Of a stretch of DNA of 41,806 nt, positions 32,721-41,534 are shown piece after piece (positions within the stretch are counted from its first letter, which is position 1; every line of letters starts with the position of its first letter). Source of the DNA: an uncultured Bacteroidia bacterium (GTDB taxonomy: Bacteria; Bacteroidota; Bacteroidia; Bacteroidales; Prolixibacteraceae). Made by a program: the position numbers and the translations under genes. The stretch spans positions 1 to 41,806 of the forward strand of contig CAIVCR010000104.1 in the NCBI GenBank assembly GCA_903904515.1, read 5' to 3'. The notes beneath the pieces were generated by a model. The model worked only from the letters and a program-made list of their open reading frames with translations. It ran no database searches and was not told the origin of the DNA.

Positions 32721-35627
32721 ATGAAACTATTCCTCCCTGTAATTTTATTAACTCTTGCAGGTTGCGCTCAACAAAACAGCAGACCTGATTATACTTCACA
32801 TGTAGATCCTTTTATTGGAACCGGCGGGCACGGCCATACCTTTCCCGGTGCAACTGTTCCTTTTGGAATGGTGCAGATCAGTCCTGATACACGTTGGGAG
32901 GACTGGGATGGCTCGTCAGGGTATCATTACTCCGATAAAACAATTATGGGATTCAGCCAGACCCACCTGAGCGGAACCGGTGCCCCAGAATATTGCGACG
33001 TCTTGCTGATGCCTACCGTTGGCAAGGTGCAGATCTTACCCGGTGATGAAAACAATCCGAAGTCGGGCTACCGCTCTGCTTTTAGTCATGCCAATGAGCA
33101 TGCCACACCCGGGTATTACAGCGTTATTCTCGATGATGATCAGGTGAAAGCTGAACTTACAGCCACTACCCGTTCAGGATTCCACCGCTATACTTTCCCC
33201 GCCTCGGATAGTTCAAATATCATTATCGACCTGAAAAACAGGGATCATGTGATTGAATCCAATATCGAAATAATCAGCGATACCGAGATTCAGGGATTGC
33301 GCCGGTCGAAACGGTGGGCCGACGATCAGTATGTTTATTTCTATGCGAAGTTTTCAAAACCGTTTAAGGCAACAGGTATAGCCCTGGATGATAAATTGGT
33401 TGAAGGGATTAAAAAAGCGGAGGGGACCAATATCAGAGCTTTTGTTCAGTTTCAGACGAAAGCTAAAGAGGAAGTTCTTGTGAAAATAGGTATTTCAGCA
33501 GTCGATATAGCTGGTGCCAAAGGGAATCTAGAATCAGAAAACCCGGGATGGGATTTTGAGAAAGTGGCCGGTAATGCCAAAGAAAACTGGAACACCTTTT
33601 TATCAAAAATTGATGTTGTGGGCGGTTCGGAGAAACAGCAACGGATATTCTACACGGCCTTGTATCATACGGCAATAGCTCCAAATATCTTTATGGACAT
33701 TGACAACAGATACCGTGGCGTGGACCATGAAATTCATACTGCTAAAGGATTTACAAATTACACAGTCTTCTCCCTTTGGGACACCTTCCGGGCCAATATG
33801 CCACTTTATACAATTATTGATCCTGCCCGTTACCAGGAATTTATTAAGACATTTCTCGAGATGTACCGCATCAGCGGAGTGCTGCCACAATGGGAGCTTG
33901 CCGGAAACAATACTGCAACGATGATCGGGTACCATACCCATTCCGTTATTTTAGACGGGTATGAAAAAGGGATTCGCGGATTTGATGAAAAAGCGGCTTT
34001 TGAAGCGATGAAAAAGCGGGTTCAGGATATCGGTTATTATAAGGACCTTGGATTTATTCCAGCTGATAAGGAGGGCGGTTCGGTGTCGGAGGTTATGGAA
34101 TATTCCTACAACGACTGGAGTGTTTCGCGCATGGCAAAATTATTGAACAAGGAGGAGGATTTTCAGGATTACAGCTATCGTGCTCAATTTTACAAAAACA
34201 TGTTTGACGCTTCAACAGGATTTATGCGGCCTAAAAATTCAGACCGCAAATGGGTGGCCCCTTTTGATCCGTCTGAGGGGAGCGAGCATTTCGTTGAAGG
34301 GAACTCCTTTCAGTACAGCCTGTTTGCACCTCATGATGTAAACGGACTCATTGATCTCATTGGCGGTGATCAGAAATTTACCGCCTGGATGGACACCCTT
34401 TTCACGAAGCAATCGAAACACGACGAAAATGTAATTGATGCTTCAGGGTTGATCGGCCAATATGCGCATGGTAACGAGCCGAGTCATCATATGGCCTATT
34501 TGTACAATTATGCAGGAGCTGCCTGGAAAAGTCAGGCTATCATACGCCAAATTCTTGACACGTTGTATGATGATCAACCCAATGGGTTAAGCGGCAACGA
34601 AGATTGTGGCCAAATGTCGGCATGGTATATCTTAAGTGCAATGGGGTTTTACCAGGTTTGTCCGGGAACACCCGAATATACGTTTGGCACACCTATTTTT
34701 GATCAGGTAACGATCAACCTGGAAAACGGGAAGAAATTCACAGTCATCGCTAAAAATACATCTTCAGAAAATAAATATATTCAGTCAGTTACACTTAATG
34801 GAGCACCCTATTCCAAATCCTGGTTTACTCATAAGGATATCCTGGATGGCGCAAAACTGGTTTTTGAAATGGGTCCCGCTCCAAATAAAAGCTGGGGATC
34901 ATCAAAGGATGATCGTCCGGCGAGCGGGAAATATGAACCTGCAGAAATACTCCCTTATGCTGTCACAACTGATGAATATTTTCAAAAGAGTGGGAAGGTT
35001 ATACTTAATAGTGATGATCCGCAGGCAAAGATTTATTATACCACAGATGGCAACCGGCCAAACGAGAATTCAGTGCTTTATACTTCTCCCGTAATCGTGA
35101 ATAAAACCACAGATTTAAGATTTGCAGCCTATAAAACGGGGCTCCTGCCAAGCTTGCCTGTATCTGTTATAGTCAATAAGCTGGAGTATGAAAAACTCAA
35201 AAACCGGGAGGGAGAAGGCAAATTTATCAGAGGTTTAAATTACAGGTATTATCATGCCCAGGTAATGGATGTCGACGACCTTGATAAACTTACTCCACTT
35301 CAAACGGGAGTTATTCCTAACTTCACGATTGATCAGCGCAAACGCGAAGATTATTTTGGGTATATCTACTCGGGATATCTCGATGTTCCTCGGGATGGCA
35401 TTTACACCTTTTCGATAAAGGTAAACGACAGGTGTACGCTTTACATCGATGGTAAGCCATTTTTGAGTGGCGGTTTAAGGACTGTTGCCCTTCGTAAAGG
35501 CAAGTATGAAGTACTCGAAAAGTATTTCCAGTTAGGGGCCCGAAAATTTAACATCGTGAGCTGGGAGGGACCGGGAATTCCAAAACAGGAGATTCCTGCA
35601 GCTGCCTTGTGTCACCTTGAGAAATAA
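32721..35627 (+). CDS. GH92 alpha-mannosidase no. 5, lipoprotein (GH92, chitobiase-C-like, PA14)
   Basis: 968 residues from ATG at 32721. The frame is open back to 32595, but that stretch contains the conserved promoter, and 32721 opens a lipoprotein signal (MKLFLPVILLTLAGC; Cys15). The GH92 domain starts at YTSHVDPFIGTGGHGHTFPG. Motifs: FSLWDTFRANMPLY, HGNEPSHH with Glu586, GNEDCGQMSAWYILSAMG with Asp628. A chitobiase-C-like domain (~755-820, YYTTDGNRPNENS) and PA14 (~840-965) follow. The PA14 loop is unusual: where the others have LIDNDGxH-type sequence, this has FLSGGLRT, so a metal or sugar site may be lost. It is closely similar to no. 6 on the opposite strand. It has the 63-bp element. 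Confidence 0.93.
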   Translation: MKLFLPVILLTLAGCAQQNSRPDYTSHVDPFIGTGGHGHTFPGATVPFGMVQISPDTRWEDWDGSSGYHYSDKTIMGFSQTHLSGTGAPEYCDVLLMPTVGKVQILPGDENNPKSGYRSAFSHANEHATPGYYSVILDDDQVKAELTATTRSGFHRYTFPASDSSNIIIDLKNRDHVIESNIEIISDTEIQGLRRSKRWADDQYVYFYAKFSKPFKATGIALDDKLVEGIKKAEGTNIRAFVQFQTKAKEEVLVKIGISAVDIAGAKGNLESENPGWDFEKVAGNAKENWNTFLSKIDVVGGSEKQQRIFYTALYHTAIAPNIFMDIDNRYRGVDHEIHTAKGFTNYTVFSLWDTFRANMPLYTIIDPARYQEFIKTFLEMYRISGVLPQWELAGNNTATMIGYHTHSVILDGYEKGIRGFDEKAAFEAMKKRVQDIGYYKDLGFIPADKEGGSVSEVMEYSYNDWSVSRMAKLLNKEEDFQDYSYRAQFYKNMFDASTGFMRPKNSDRKWVAPFDPSEGSEHFVEGNSFQYSLFAPHDVNGLIDLIGGDQKFTAWMDTLFTKQSKHDENVIDASGLIGQYAHGNEPSHHMAYLYNYAGAAWKSQAIIRQILDTLYDDQPNGLSGNEDCGQMSAWYILSAMGFYQVCPGTPEYTFGTPIFDQVTINLENGKKFTVIAKNTSSENKYIQSVTLNGAPYSKSWFTHKDILDGAKLVFEMGPAPNKSWGSSKDDRPASGKYEPAEILPYAVTTDEYFQKSGKVILNSDDPQAKIYYTTDGNRPNENSVLYTSPVIVNKTTDLRFAAYKTGLLPSLPVSVIVNKLEYEKLKNREGEGKFIRGLNYRYYHAQVMDVDDLDKLTPLQTGVIPNFTIDQRKREDYFGYIYSGYLDVPRDGIYTFSIKVNDRCTLYIDGKPFLSGGLRTVALRKGKYEVLEKYFQLGARKFNIVSWEGPGIPKQEIPAAALCHLEK

Positions 35628-35636
35628 TCTTTCCCT

Positions 35637-36632
35637 TTATTCCTTTTTATCGTTTGAATAAACCAATCCCCATGGCTTCCGCAGATTATCCATGATTTCC
35701 ATAATCTGAACCGATTCATCCAGTGGCATAAGCGGGGATTCTTTGAGCCCGGCCCTGAGGCAGCGCATCACCTCTTCGGCTTCATAATTGAGGGCGTTGC
35801 CGATGATGGGCTCTTCAAGTACCTCTGCAACTGCCTTGTTGATGACTAATGAAGCCTTCGTGGGGACTGCAAAAACATCTTCAATTTTAAGGTATCCCTC
35901 CGTACCAAAGATATAAGCCTCATTGACAGCTGCTGTACTTAGGGCAAAAGACAAATCGGCAATTTCGCCATTCCCATACTTCAGGACTGCAATACCCTGT
36001 TCATCGGACCCCCAGTCACCAATATGGCTGACGCCTACAGTTTCGACGGGTGATTTCTGATAGATCATTGATGCAAAAGAGATTACATAAACACCCACGT
36101 CAAGCAGACTACCACCACCTAACTCGGGATTCATTTGCCGCGCTCCCGGAGGAAATACACCTCGTGCGCACCGCGATGCCCGCACCATACGCACCTCCCC
36201 GATCCGGCCCTCTTTTATCCATCCTAAAACCTTCTTTATTAAAGGTACATGACGAGTGATCATCGCCTCCATAAGAAAGACATTCTCTTCACGTGCCACA
36301 CGGACCATCTCCCTGGCTTCAGCGGCATTAATGGTAAAAGCTTTTTCGCACAACACAGCCTTCCCTTTCCGCATACAAATCATACTATTTTCGAGGTGAA
36401 AGGTGTGAGGCGTTCCAATATAAATCACGTCGATATCGGGATCACCGGCAAGTTCCTCGTAGGTTCCATAGGCTTTGGGAACTTTAAATTTTTCAGCAAA
36501 TTTTTGGGCAGTTTCAAGATCCCGGGATGCAACTGCAGCGAGCTCCGCATCGGGCAGTATTGCCAGGGCATCGGCAAATTTCTTCGAGATATGACCTGTA
36601 CTCAGGATACCCCATTTGATTTTATTTTTCAT
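35637..36632 (-). CDS. Gfo/Idh/MocA-family oxidoreductase
   Basis: 331 residues, cytoplasmic, no signal peptide. The N-terminal Rossmann domain starts KIKWGILSTGHISKKFADAL (nucleotide-binding loop), followed by AAVASRDLETAQKFAEKF, VIYIGTPHTFHLENSM and CEKAFTINAAEA with the catalytic-type Lys. The C-terminal domain has GGGSLLDVGVYVISFA. It belongs to the dimeric dihydrodiol/xylose-dehydrogenase-like branch, acting on a sugar or related alcohol with NAD(P). The product is not fixed. Its stop is 9 nt from the convergent GH92 no. 5 stop; it lies downstream of GH92 no. 6 on the same strand after a hairpin-rich 189-nt gap. Confidence 0.88.
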   Translation of the reverse strand: MKNKIKWGILSTGHISKKFADALAILPDAELAAVASRDLETAQKFAEKFKVPKAYGTYEELAGDPDIDVIYIGTPHTFHLENSMICMRKGKAVLCEKAFTINAAEAREMVRVAREENVFLMEAMITRHVPLIKKVLGWIKEGRIGEVRMVRASRCARGVFPPGARQMNPELGGGSLLDVGVYVISFASMIYQKSPVETVGVSHIGDWGSDEQGIAVLKYGNGEIADLSFALSTAAVNEAYIFGTEGYLKIEDVFAVPTKASLVINKAVAEVLEEPIIGNALNYEAEEVMRCLRAGLKESPLMPLDESVQIMEIMDNLRKPWGLVYSNDKKE

Positions 36633-36680
36633 AATTAAACCTTGCTAACCATATTTTTAAATTATATTCTGTCAATAGCT

Positions 36681-36766
36681 GAACCCGCTTCGGGGTTCCA
36701 GAAAAGGAGTATTCCTCTACCTCCGGTTTCACCGGAGGTCATTCAAATTCAAGTCTTGCAGACTTG
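36681..36766. repeat. Array of three consecutive hairpins
   Basis: Hairpin 1: GAACCC (36681-36686) with GGGTTC (36693-36698). Hairpin 2: ACCTCCGGT-TTC-ACCGGAGGT (36719-36739), perfect 9-bp arms. Hairpin 3: CAAGTCT-TGC-AGACTTG (36750-36766), perfect 7-bp arms. They lie between the GH92 no. 6 stop and the oxidoreductase start, both minus strand. They may block or attenuate transcription between the two genes, or be REP-like repeats. Confidence 0.65.
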
Positions 36767-36821
36767 TCCTGACCTTCTATTTCGCTTCAGAATCATCCAT
36801 TTGTCTTTAATATCATCGTAC

Positions 36822-39782
36822 TCATTTAAATTTGTGAAAGAGCACATTCGAAGGAATCACCTCTTTTGTGATTCCGGGTCCCTTCCAGCTCACCACATTC
36901 GAAAAACCACCACCCATCTGAAAATACTTTTCTCCAATCTCATAGGTTCCTGCTTTTAATGAAACTGTTCGGGATGAAGGAGTTGCCGTACGCGGACCAT
37001 CTGCATCGATAAACCGCTTTCCATCCATATACAGGACACCACCATCATTGGTTGAGAGAAAAAACGTATACACTCCGTCGCGGGGAATTTTAATATATCC
37101 GGAGTAAGTAAATGCAAAAAGTCTGTCGTTTTCACGCTCATCGATATTAAAGTCGGGGGTTATCCCACTCTTCTTAGGCTTAAGCTTATCGAGCTCATCG
37201 ACATACATCACATGATCCTCGAAATAGGAATAGCTTAATCCTGGCTTTAAATGCTCCCCGTCATAATTTTTAAACTGAGTGAGCTCAATTTTTGTGAGCT
37301 TTTCAATTTTTGCACCTACAATTGTGCTGGTCAGCAGGCCACTCTTTTTTGCGAAAAACTTAATTTCGGAGGTGTTACTTAGTTCAAACGGTTTTGAGTA
37401 TCTGGCTGATTGGGTGGTTGGCTCACTTCCGTCAACCGTATAATAAATTGCGGGTCCTTCGGTATCGCTTCCGAGGGTAATTGTTGCCTTATCAAAAAAG
37501 TAATTCTCCTTAATTTTATACCACGGCATCGCAACGGCAGCGACAAGCTTTTGGGTGAATGGCCGGTCTGCTTTTGAAGTACCCCAGTTATAATTGGGTT
37601 TTTCGCCCATTTCAAATACGAATTCACCCCCATCAAGGATCTGCTGATGTTTAAACCACGATTTGGAATAAGGTTTTCCGTTCAGGGTGGCCGACTGAAT
37701 ATAGCAGTTTTTCGCCCCGACATGGTTTGCCCGTATGGTAAACCGCTTCCCGTTTTCAAGGTTTAGAGTGACTTTATCAAATAATGGGGATCCGATTGAA
37801 TAGGAAGGTTCTCCCGGAAGAACGGAGTAAAAGCCCATTGCACTCATCACATACCACGCCGATATTTGACCGCAATCCTCATTCCCGCTCAGACCTGCAG
37901 GAGCATCATCGTAGAGAGAGCTCAAAATCTCACTCGCATATTTTTGTGTCTTCGGAGCCGCCCCCGCATAATTATAGAGGTAGGCAATCTCATGACTCGG
38001 TTCATTTCCGTGGGCATACTGTCCTATCAAACCGCTCGCATCCACCACATTTTTGTCAAACCTGCTTTTGTGGGTAAAAAGAGTATCCAGCCACTGGGCG
38101 AATTTAGCATCCCCACCCTGCAGATTAATCAACCCACTCACGTCATGAGGGACAAAGGCACTGTATTGAAAGGAGTTACCCTCCACAAAATGACCGCTTG
38201 GTTCTGCGGGATCGAAGGGTTTCACCCAGGTGTAATCACTGTTTTTAGGACGCATAAAACCGGTCGAACGATCGAACATGTTTCTATAAAACTGTGCGCG
38301 TTGCTGATAAAGCAGGTAATCGTCGTGTTTATTCAGATTTTCCGCCATTTCGGCCATGCACCATTCGTTGAATGAATATTCCATCACCTTTGCCACCGAG
38401 CCACCGGTCCCTTCGATATCGGCAGGGATAAATCCCAGATTGTTGTAATATTCGAGATGCTCCATGGCCTCTTTCATCCCTTTGTACGCCAGATCAACAT
38501 CGAAATTCCGGATCCCTTTATTGTAAGCATCGAGGATCAAAGGGAGCGAGTGTTTGCCAATCATGTTACCTGAAAGTGTACCCTGGATCTCCCAGATTGG
38601 CAAACTTCCGCCAATGCGATACATCTCCACAAATGTCCGCATATAATCGTTCATCCGGGCCGGCTCAATAATAGTTAAAATTGGCATTTGGGTCCTGAAG
38701 ACATCCCATAATGAGAAGATAGTATAATTCGTAAATCCTTCGGCACGATGAACCTGGTGATCGGCTCCACGAAACTGCCCGTCGACATCCATAAACAGGT
38801 TTGGAGCCAGTGCAACATGATAGAGCGAAGTGTAAAAGATACGGCGCTGCTTTTCTGTTCCACCCTCAGCTTCTACTTTGGAAAGGTATTGATTCCATTT
38901 TTTATTGGCTTCATTCTTAATCTGAGAAAAGTCCCACGCCGCATTTTCTGCTTCCAGGTTCTTCCTGGCACCCTCTACATTAACTGCTGAGATCCCAATT
39001 TTCATAAGAATCTGCTCTTTTGCATTCGTAGTAAAAGTGAAGAAACCTTTGACGTTCTTCCCCTCAGCATTGGTTATTTTTTCAACAAGAGAATCATTTA
39101 CTGCAATTCCAAACTTCTTAAACAGTTTTGAAAATCTTGCATAAAAATAGACGTGCTTATCGACCGCCCATTTGGTTGTCACAGTAAAGCCTGAAATTGT
39201 TGAGTCATTTAAGATCTGCAGGTTTGAATTAACAATATGCCCCCGGTGCTTCAGATCGATGATGATATTGGAATTTTGGGATTCAGGGAAAGTGTAACGG
39301 TGGAAACCGGTCCGCTCGGTGGCAGTGAGTTCCGCTGTAACCTGATATTCATCGAGTAAGACTTTATAATATCCGGGGGATGCCTCTTCGTTTTGATGAC
39401 TGAACGTCGAACGGTAGCCTGAACCAGGTTTATTCTCATCTCCCGGAACAAGCTTAACCTCTCCCACTGTGGGCATGAACAGAATATCGCAAAACTCAGG
39501 TTCGCCGGTTCCGCTCAAATGGGTATGGCTAAATCCCAGGATCGTTTTATCAGAGTAATGGTATCCCGATGAACCGTCCCAGTTCTCCATGCGGGTATCC
39601 GGACTCAGCTGAACCATTCCATGCGGTAGAACCGTCCCGGGATAGGTGTGGCCGTGATCGCCTGTTCCCATAAAGGGATTAACCAACCTGGTGTAATCCT
39701 GGGTTCGGGTATTATTCTGAGCATAGCCTGTGAAAATAATCAGACTAAATAGCGGGAGTATTAACAATCTTATCGTTAGCAT
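36822..39782 (-). CDS. GH92 alpha-mannosidase no. 6 (GH92, chitobiase-C-like, PA14)
   Basis: 986 residues with a signal peptide (MLTIRLLILPLFSLIIFTGY, ending near AQ). The GH92 domain begins YTRLVNPFMGTGDHGHTYPG. Motifs: FSLWDVFRTQMPIL (WDVFR rather than WDTFR), HGNEPSHE with Glu594 (the usual second His is Glu) and GNEDCGQISAWYVMSAMG with Asp636. The chitobiase-C-like domain at about 760-825 has YYTVDGSEPTTQSA; PA14 is at about 855-980 (YIKIPRDGVYTFFLSTNDGG). It is the closest paralogue of no. 5 and inverted relative to it. It lacks the 63-bp element and instead has a standard TTG-N19-TAATTTTG promoter, so its control appears different. Confidence 0.92.
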   Translation of the reverse strand: MLTIRLLILPLFSLIIFTGYAQNNTRTQDYTRLVNPFMGTGDHGHTYPGTVLPHGMVQLSPDTRMENWDGSSGYHYSDKTILGFSHTHLSGTGEPEFCDILFMPTVGEVKLVPGDENKPGSGYRSTFSHQNEEASPGYYKVLLDEYQVTAELTATERTGFHRYTFPESQNSNIIIDLKHRGHIVNSNLQILNDSTISGFTVTTKWAVDKHVYFYARFSKLFKKFGIAVNDSLVEKITNAEGKNVKGFFTFTTNAKEQILMKIGISAVNVEGARKNLEAENAAWDFSQIKNEANKKWNQYLSKVEAEGGTEKQRRIFYTSLYHVALAPNLFMDVDGQFRGADHQVHRAEGFTNYTIFSLWDVFRTQMPILTIIEPARMNDYMRTFVEMYRIGGSLPIWEIQGTLSGNMIGKHSLPLILDAYNKGIRNFDVDLAYKGMKEAMEHLEYYNNLGFIPADIEGTGGSVAKVMEYSFNEWCMAEMAENLNKHDDYLLYQQRAQFYRNMFDRSTGFMRPKNSDYTWVKPFDPAEPSGHFVEGNSFQYSAFVPHDVSGLINLQGGDAKFAQWLDTLFTHKSRFDKNVVDASGLIGQYAHGNEPSHEIAYLYNYAGAAPKTQKYASEILSSLYDDAPAGLSGNEDCGQISAWYVMSAMGFYSVLPGEPSYSIGSPLFDKVTLNLENGKRFTIRANHVGAKNCYIQSATLNGKPYSKSWFKHQQILDGGEFVFEMGEKPNYNWGTSKADRPFTQKLVAAVAMPWYKIKENYFFDKATITLGSDTEGPAIYYTVDGSEPTTQSARYSKPFELSNTSEIKFFAKKSGLLTSTIVGAKIEKLTKIELTQFKNYDGEHLKPGLSYSYFEDHVMYVDELDKLKPKKSGITPDFNIDERENDRLFAFTYSGYIKIPRDGVYTFFLSTNDGGVLYMDGKRFIDADGPRTATPSSRTVSLKAGTYEIGEKYFQMGGGFSNVVSWKGPGITKEVIPSNVLFHKFK

Positions 39783-39813
39783 TTATCAACAGTTAGCCGG
39801 TTTAAAGAGTGTC

Positions 39814-39843
39814 CAAAATTATTGTTTACCACAATGTTCACAA
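39814..39843 (-). promoter_or_regulatory. Canonical Bacteroidota promoter of GH92 no. 6
   Basis: On the minus strand TTG (39841-39843), a 19-nt spacer and TAATTTTG (39814-39821), matching the -33 TTG / -7 TAnnTTTG consensus for the primary sigma factor of Bacteroidota. The ATG at 39782 follows 31 nt after the -7 box. Confidence 0.6.
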
Positions 39844-39937
39844 AGATTTACCCAAGGGGCACAAAATTAATTTATTGCAATAGTATTAATTGTGCTCATT
39901 GCAATTTTTTTTTGTGTCCCTTGTGGTTAAACATTGT
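39831..39937. repeat. Interrupted inverted repeat upstream of GH92 no. 6
   Basis: Arms ACAATGTT (39831-39838)/AACATTGT (39930-39937) and ACCCAAGGGGCACAAAA (39850-39866)/TTTTGTGTCCCTTGTGGT (39910-39927) are complementary apart from a few mismatches. ATTGCAAT is repeated inside at 39874-39881 and 39898-39905. The element overlaps the -33 end of the GH92 no. 6 promoter, so it could affect its expression. Confidence 0.5.
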
Positions 39938-40005
39938 CAACTTTTTAGACAGTCTCCTCATATATACGAACAACAATTGCTTTATACTGCTGCAATGTTG
40001 GAAGG

Positions 40006-41394
40006 TCATTTTTCTGAAAAATCAATCATTACATTGGTTTCCTTAAACCCTTTGGAACGAAAAGCCAGGTAGATAATCCCCCCGAGCATCCATGTTCCTC
40101 CGATAACAAAAGTCTTCAGCGGCAAATTAAGCCAGATCCCGAGGCAAAAAACAAAACCTATCCCCGCTGGTAAAAAATCGATCAGGAACCCTTTAATTGT
40201 TTTTACTTCAGCCTTCAGGAAGTATTCCCTCAGGGATGCTACATTCACCCCCATAAATGCAAAGAAAGCTCCGAAATTAATCAGTAAGGCAGCCTCCTCG
40301 TAATTCAATGAAACTGCTCCAAGTAGCACCAGACCTCCAACGATCATGATATTATAGTTTGGGGATGAGTGTTTATCCAGGTGCCCAAAGATTTTTTTAG
40401 AGATCACACCGTCTCTTCCCATCCCAAAAAGAAGCCTTGAAGCGCCAAGCTGACCGGCTGCACCTGATCCAATACTGGCCAAAAGCAGGATGATTGAAAG
40501 GGACCCGTCTAATAATGCACCTCCAATGCGGTTAGCTACCGACATAATCGCGGTATCCAGGGCACTGTTTTTCGCAACTTCATCTGGCAATCCTTGAGTA
40601 AATGACGCCCAGTCAGGCCAGGATAATTGGGCAAGGTAAATCTGTGATCCACTCCAGATGCCGGTAATCAGACAGGTCAGTATTGCTCCAATCATTATGT
40701 TCCTTCTGGGGTTTTTTACCTCTTCTGATAACGTGGTAATCCCATCAAATCCAATATAGGTCAATGAAGCTAAGGCGGTTGCAGATCCAATAGCTCCTAT
40801 GGAAAAAGTCTCCGGATTATAAAACGGACGGACTGAAAACAAGCCTCCCAAACCATTCTTAATAAAGATATAACGGATTGCAGCTGCCATAAAATAGAAT
40901 ACCACCACGCTCATTACAATCATCAGTATCGTATTGGTTCTCGATGCCATCCTGATTCCCAACAGATTAAGCCAGGTAAAACCAATGACAAAGAAAATGA
41001 TCCAAAACGCATACGGGATGAAAGGCAACATATGGTTTGCGGTAATGCTCGTATAGATGACGCAAATAATTGGGATAAACATATAATCCATAAACATCGA
41101 CCAACCGGAAACAAACCCGAGATAGGGATGTAATCCCTTGCCAACATAGGTATAAGCTGATCCTGCGGAAGGGTACCGGTTTGCCATTCTGCCGTAACTA
41201 ATAGCGGTAAATATCATTGCGACCATCGCAATGAGGATCGTTGTTACAGCATGACCTTTTGAAATGTCGTTGGCATGACCATACAAGGGTAATGCCGCAA
41301 CAGGCTGAATGAGAATAATTCCATAAATGACAATATCACGTAAGGACAAAACCCGCAGCAATTTAGTTTCTGAATTAGTTTCTTGATTAGACAT
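40006..41394 (-). CDS. APC-family amino-acid/polyamine permease
   Basis: 462 residues with about 12 predicted membrane helices, inner membrane. It begins LLRVLSLRDIVIYGIILIQPVAALPLYG, the helix 1 region of APC transporters, with the next conserved parts SYGRMANRYPSAGSAYTYVGKGLHPYLGFVSGW, YIGFDGITTLSEEVKNPRRNI (helix 6 region) and ASRLLFGMGRDGVISKKIFGHL. These match the amino acid-polyamine-organocation superfamily; the exact substrate is not known. It is on the same strand as GH92 no. 6 and upstream of it, but the 223-nt gap contains a promoter for no. 6. It is not obviously linked to glycan breakdown. Confidence 0.9.
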   Translation of the reverse strand: MSNQETNSETKLLRVLSLRDIVIYGIILIQPVAALPLYGHANDISKGHAVTTILIAMVAMIFTAISYGRMANRYPSAGSAYTYVGKGLHPYLGFVSGWSMFMDYMFIPIICVIYTSITANHMLPFIPYAFWIIFFVIGFTWLNLLGIRMASRTNTILMIVMSVVVFYFMAAAIRYIFIKNGLGGLFSVRPFYNPETFSIGAIGSATALASLTYIGFDGITTLSEEVKNPRRNIMIGAILTCLITGIWSGSQIYLAQLSWPDWASFTQGLPDEVAKNSALDTAIMSVANRIGGALLDGSLSIILLLASIGSGAAGQLGASRLLFGMGRDGVISKKIFGHLDKHSSPNYNIMIVGGLVLLGAVSLNYEEAALLINFGAFFAFMGVNVASLREYFLKAEVKTIKGFLIDFLPAGIGFVFCLGIWLNLPLKTFVIGGTWMLGGIIYLAFRSKGFKETNVMIDFSEK

Positions 41395-41534
41395 TTTCTC
41401 TGTTTTTTCTTTTAAAAGTTAAAATCCTGCATCAATCGGCTGTTCCGTCGTTTTCTCCATACTTCGACAATCGGTGCAAATGTATCAAATCCTGTTAATT
41501 GGTGAAATTTTTCGGTCCGGATTGGTTGTTATTA

